DNA from: Cryptomeria japonica
Lineage: Eukaryota > Streptophyta > Pinopsida > Cupressales > Cupressaceae
Reading direction: 5' to 3'
DNA: 64,000 bases
NCBI RefSeq assembly: GCF_030272615.1
Contig: NC_081414.1
Location: 819,282,396 to 819,346,395, forward strand
Within the stretch, counting starts at the first letter, position 1, and each line of letters begins with the position of its first letter. The notes under the pieces are model-generated. The model had not been told where the DNA came from, did not search any database, and saw only the letters and a list, made by a program, of their open reading frames with translations. The translations under genes were made by a program, and so were the position numbers. Positions 60,136-64,000 of this stretch are shown one piece after another.

Positions 60136-61406
60136 TGTGTATTCTTAAAATCATCATTTCTAAATAGGAAATCAGAAAAATCATGAATTTCTTAACTATT
60201 TAAGCAATTCAAACATAAACCAATGAAATAGATGCATAATAGAATCAAATCAAACAATATAAAACTCCCTATCATGCATCATGGCTTCCATTGTTCTTCT
60301 CCTCTTTGTGGTATGATGGCTCTCAGATATTGTGCTAGTAACCTACAAGTGACACAAAGATTCAAAGTTCATGATTGTTGAAAATGGAGAATTGATTGAG
60401 AGGTGGAACATAATGATCAAGAGGTAGAACTCAAATGAGCTCACATATTGATTGATAGTTAAATTGTTGATTTGGAGGTGGAACTAAATAGATTGAATTG
60501 TTAATTGAGTTAACTGATTAAGAAAAAGCTGATTGAAAGATGAAAAAGAATGATTGGAGGAGAATTAAAGAATGATGCCATTAATCAATTAATTAAATTG
60601 ATCAATTAAAAAGATTGAATTGTTAACTAGAGATGACTAATTGAAAGCTTTTTGGAAAAAAACAAATTAGAAGATAGAAATAAATGATTGGAGAGAAGTT
60701 GAAGGAATGATTTAATTAATCAACTAAGTATTAATTTGACGTGTTGTAGGATATTTTATTGAAATTCAATTCCATCTTGCATGCTTTTGAACTTGATTTA
60801 GAAATTCAATTTAATCTTTGCATGATATTGATTTAAATATTGAATTTATTTTAAATTCAATTTGTTATTTGAATATATAGAACTTGACTTTGATATTCAA
60901 CTTTATTTTTGAAATCATGCATATGTATTTGAAATTAAAAGAAATTAGAAGAACTGTGAATTTGAATTTGAATTTGACTTTGACAATTAATGAAATGAAA
61001 TGAAATTAGAAGAATTAATGAAATTAAAATTTGGGGATTTGGAATTTGAATTAGAAGAATTAATTAGCTAATTAAATAATTTAAAGAAACTATTTAATTA
61101 TTTAGAAATTAAACGAAATTAGAATTTGGGGATTTGGAATTGGAATTTGAATTAGCTAATAAAATAATTTAAAAAAACTATTTAATTATTTAGAAATTGA
61201 GTTGAATTAAATAATAAAGATTATTTAAATTAAAGGATTAAAATCAAAATCAATTAAATAATTAATACTTAATTAATATTTAGAAAAGGGTTAATGATTA
61301 AATGATGATAGAATTGGAATAGAATAATTAGTAAGATGATGAAGAAAGAAGAATAAGATTAATTAAATAATTAATTATTTAATCAATTAAGATGAATAAT
61401 TAGTAC
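60136..61406 (-). repeat. 5' LTR of element B (interrupted by G)
   Basis: It aligns with 28699-30030 on the same strand. Two differences matter: a deletion near 60395 removes the TATA box segment, and the first ~31 bp are displaced by element G at 61407. The remainder should lie past the window end. Confidence 0.9.
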
Positions 61407-62169
61407 TGTTGGCAAATGCACATTCCAATGAGATATTGTAGGTGATTGAAGGTTTTGTCATTGATGGCAACCTTACAATCCAATGACACCGACAAGACAA
61501 TCCACCAACACCAGCAATGAAAGGAAGTATACCGGCAAAGACGCTGACAGGAATTTTGTTTGTAATATATTTTGATAATTATTGTAAAATCATTGTAAGC
61601 TGACTTGGCAAGTTGTAAAATGACTCATATATATAAGAGATCATTGTAGAACATTTTGTAAGTAGATGGAAGGAAGTGATTAGGTGAAATAAGGCAGACC
61701 TATTATGTGAATTATAGGTTAAGGGTTTATGTATGAAGCAGAGCTATAAATCGGTACTAGATTTGGCATAGTAGATGCCATTTTGAAGTAGTACAAGACA
61801 TTGAATTTATATAATCCATTTTGTAAGTCAGTGAGACTTCCCATTTTGTAATTGAGCAGTGAGCTCTAGGCACTTGCCCTTCCTACATGTGTAGGCCCCT
61901 ATTGTAGCAGTAATATTCTCTTATTGGCCAGTAAGTGAATATTGTGGGTCACAAATCCCACCGAGGTTTTTCCCACACTGGGTTTCCTCGTTAAACTACT
62001 ATGTTATGGTATGTTTTTCATGTGGTTGTTGCTATCTCTATTTATTGCATTACTTTCTATTTACTGGTATACAGTATTGATATGCTTTACATGTTTTAAG
62101 TTAATAAAATCTTCTAACCAGTTAGATACTGATTCACCCCCCCTCTTAGTATCTGTGGGAATCCTAACA
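61407..62169 (+). repeat. 5' LTR of element G
   Basis: 763 bp, TGTTGGCAAATG to AATCCTAACA. It has TGATTCACCCCCCCTC near 62130 and a GAGGTTTTTCCCACACTGGG block near 61962, the copia LTR signatures of this window. Confidence 0.88.
61628..61637 (+). promoter_or_regulatory. TATA box of element G LTR
   Basis: TATATATAAG, about 540 bp before the LTR end. Confidence 0.55.
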
Positions 62170-62171
62170 AT

Positions 62172-62183
62172 TGGTATCAGAGC
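62172..62183 (+). other. Primer binding site of element G (initiator Met tRNA)
   Basis: TGGTATCAGAGC two bases after the LTR. Confidence 0.95.
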
Positions 62184-62240
62184 TTGGTCCTCTATTTTCA
62201 GAAGCCTCACAACTTGAGGAAGATCTTGACACCGATAGAG

Positions 62241-63353
62241 ATGGAAAACTTGATGAAGCAATTAGAAGCAGCTCTCTCGGACTATGATGCAAAAAAGTTG
62301 AAAAATATCAAACTTGAAGATGATCTAAAGGCTACATAGGATATTATTCAAGCACTTCAATAAAATCTTACCATTGCAAGAAATAAGAGAAGAGAACTTT
62401 GTGAAAAGATACAAATTGAGAATGATGAAAAGGAAACTCTTAGTGATCTGATAAACAAGCTAAAACAAGATAACATGATAGCAAAGAATGGGATGCAGGA
62501 TATGACTATGAGATTTTGTAAAGAAATTGAAGATAGGAAGAAGAATGAAGAAGATTTGACTAGAAGACTAAGTGATGTTACAAATGAGAACACAAGACTT
62601 AGCTATGAAAATGATATGTTGAAGATAGATCTGATGCATACACAGAATGACTCAAATGAACTTATGAGACAGAAAGAAATCTTGGTAAGAGAACTAGATA
62701 CTGCAAATCAGCACAAATAAAAAATCAAGAAAAGCTCAGAAGAACTTGGTGACTTGTTGAAGAATCAGAAACCTAATGGTGACACTTATGGACTTGGATT
62801 TGAAGTTGGTGAAAGCTCTACTACTGCAAACACATAGGATCATGGCAAACCGGTAAGACAACCTACTGCTTATAAATTTAATGAAAAATGCTTTAACTGT
62901 AACAAGTATGGTCATAGAGCAAATCAATGTAAATCTAGAAATTATCAAAATACCAATACACCCATTGGTCAATGTTCAAAATTCAACAAAGTTGGTCATA
63001 ATTCAGAAAATTGTAGAATGACTGTAAGATGTTATGTTTGTGGAAGATTTGGACATCTATCTAATCAATGCAGAACACAAACCGGCATAGGATATGGGAA
63101 AGCTATTTAGAAAAATAATGTGACTTGTTATGCCTGTAACAAGATTGGACATATTGCAAAATTTTGTAGAAGAAATTCCTCACCAGTAAATAACAAAGGT
63201 CCTAGATTGAAAGGTAAAGAAAAAGTTGAAGAAGTAAAGCAGGAATTCTTAAAACAATGGATCAGGAAATCAGAACTAAATGGTGATAGAAATACTCCTC
63301 CACCAGAAGAACAGAGTAACACTCCACCGGTAGGAGACTCTTCATCTAACTAA
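62241..63353 (+). pseudogene. Coiled-coil and zinc-knuckle gag-like protein of element G
   Basis: ATG at 62241, 58 bp after the primer site, starts one phase to TAA at 63351 with internal stops at 62337, 62361, 62718, 62835 and 63108. The first 160 residues are charged with heptad-like spacing (KEIEDRKKNEEDLTRRLSD, NDMLKIDLMHTQND), a probable coiled coil. Four Cys/His units follow: CFNCNKYGHRANQC, one at about 62970-63013 whose second Cys is Phe, CYVCGRFGHLSNQC and CYACNKIGHIAKFC. Such knuckles bind RNA in gag. The capsid part found in gag of E and C is missing and there is too little room for it. The C-terminus is Pro/Glu-rich. The piece may represent the back half of a longer gag, or a gag of a non-autonomous family. 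Confidence 0.75.
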
Positions 63354-63659
63354 AGAAAATTCCCTTGAGGGTTTGGCAATCAAATGTGAAAACATGCTAC
63401 TATTCCCTCAGTTGATGGTGACAAGTTGAAATTACTTCTATACCAACAGATAAGTTAAGTCATTACTTAATCGACAAGCATTAAATGTGGTGGTTGGAAA
63501 AATTAACATTATAAAGCAAGTGTTTTGGCTCCATTTTCATTTCACCGAGCATTCAAACCTTTGAGAGCGTGAAAATTCCTGAGCAAAGGCATTCCAAGAA
63601 AAGAAGTGAAGCAATTCAGCAAGCAATCATTCCTAAGGCAAATAAAGGTATTTATAATC
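63354..63659 (+). other. Spacer of element G between the two frames
   Basis: No protease motif and no long open frame starting with ATG. It contains a leader-like stretch (about 63520-63655) reading open in one phase. May be an internal untranslated leader of the next frame. Confidence 0.4.
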
Positions 63660-64000
63660 ATGGCTTCTTCATCTATTCCTAAATTCATAGAAAACCCTAC
63701 TATAGTCGAAGTGATTAAATGCCCTAGACCCGTATTTCAGTTAGTTCTCGAAATTGCCAATAAAGATGATAATGTTGGTTCTTTTTCTCAAATCCCTAAA
63801 GGAGTAGTTTTTGCTGAAGATCCTAGAATGTACATACATTGTCACATAGAAGAATTAGGTGATGAGGAAATCAAGAGCATGTATAACTCTATAATTTGTG
63901 ATGATTCTAGTAATGTTAAACCTAAACACAAAATAGTAGAAACCCTAGGTTTCACTGAAATTCTCAGTATTCTAGATTTTCCTAAGGATGTTATAAGGAT
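63660..64000 (+). CDS. Second frame of element G, uninterrupted to the window edge, unknown function
   Basis: ATG at 63660 opens 113 codons without a stop and runs out of the window. The start is MASSSIPKFIENPT and later parts include FQLVLEIANKD, GVVFAEDPRMYIHCHIEELG and ETLGFTEILSILDFP. I recognise no domain: no DSG protease, RT or integrase motif. In a normal copia element protease and integrase would follow the knuckles here. It differs from the neighbouring frames by being free of stops. It could be a cargo gene of a non-autonomous copia family, or the start of another insertion. Confidence 0.5.
   Translation, partial: MASSSIPKFIENPTIVEVIKCPRPVFQLVLEIANKDDNVGSFSQIPKGVVFAEDPRMYIHCHIEELGDEEIKSMYNSIICDDSSNVKPKHKIVETLGFTEILSILDFPKDVIR

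Larger units (their letters stand above)
28699..61406 (-). mobile_element. Element B: non-autonomous LTR retrotransposon of the A family, heavily nested
   Basis: On the - strand: a 5' LTR at 60136-61406 (its first ~31 bp are separated by element G and lie beyond the window), primer site at 60121-60132, internal DNA at 52542-60135 and 30066-30932, polypurine tract at 30066-30079 and 3' LTR at 28699-30065. LTR ends, primer site and leader repeats match element A. About 8.5 kb of own internal sequence holds no gag, protease, RT or integrase that I can recognise; the main open frame is at 55011-56861. Such large derivatives need enzymes from relatives, perhaps A-like elements. Elements C, D and F sit in it as one 21.6-kb block. 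Confidence 0.88.
61407..64000 (+). mobile_element. Element G: copia-like LTR retrotransposon, incomplete at window end
   Basis: LTR at 61407-62169, initiator-Met primer site, a coiled-coil and zinc-knuckle frame and a second unknown frame. The 5 bases before it are AGTAC (61402-61406); the second duplication copy is outside. In the visible 1.8 kb of internal sequence there is no capsid domain and no protease after the knuckles, unlike E and C. Confidence 0.82.

Noticed and set aside
1-64000. CRISPR-like or bacterial defence content
   Set aside because: Tandem arrays here have no equal-length unique spacers, no cas-like genes, and all coding matches are plant retroelements.

Overview
This window is repetitive nuclear DNA of a seed plant. 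It is AT-rich, and almost every recognisable piece is LTR retrotransposon. I see no host gene, tRNA, rRNA, CRISPR array or bacterial feature. Very large LTR elements stacked inside one another, with diverged but still recognisable LTR pairs and long reading frames eroded by stop codons, suggest a big-genome gymnosperm such as a conifer. That is an inference; the sequence does not name a species.

Left part (1-24990). Element A is a Ty3/gypsy element of the Tat type on the + strand. Its 5' LTR is cut by the window start and its 3' LTR is at 22159-23382. In order it carries a 3-kb repeat-rich leader, a small pre-gag frame, gag-protease, a linker with a G-patch-like motif, RT, RNase H, a second RNase H, integrase, and an antisense frame (20346-21783) with a plant-mobile-domain-like protein and a probable intron. 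A complete Ty1/copia element E (11433-19041, target duplication GACGG) sits inside A's integrase. A itself lies in a copia reverse-transcriptase relic on the - strand (23383-24990), which also holds a solo LTR H (23568-24502). From 24991 to 28698 I recognise no gene.

Right part (28699-64000). Element B is on the - strand, with a 3' LTR at 28699-30065 and a 5' LTR at 60136-61406. It shares LTR ends, primer-binding-site type and leader repeats with A. It has no recognisable gag, protease, RT or integrase; it carries a roughly 600-codon Gln/Asn/Ser/Pro-rich then Lys-rich frame of unknown function. Copia element C (30933-52536) is inserted in B. Ty3-type element D (32486-40245, target duplication AGTAT) is inserted in C's 5' LTR. 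An unclassified insert F (about 41036-47030), with GC-rich hairpin arrays and a 1209-codon unknown reading frame, interrupts C's gag. Copia-like element G (61407 to the window end) is inserted in B's 5' LTR and carries a coiled-coil/zinc-knuckle frame followed by an uninterrupted unknown frame that leaves the window.

How the parts relate: A, E and C were once coding-complete or nearly so and could have supplied enzymes. B, D and probably G are non-autonomous as far as the window shows. Decay is mostly by point mutation: several frames of 3-4 kb keep phase while collecting stops, as expected of silenced, methylated DNA. The most unusual items are the F frame, the second G frame, the B cargo frame, the paired hairpins at 54241-54343 and the antisense gene of A.
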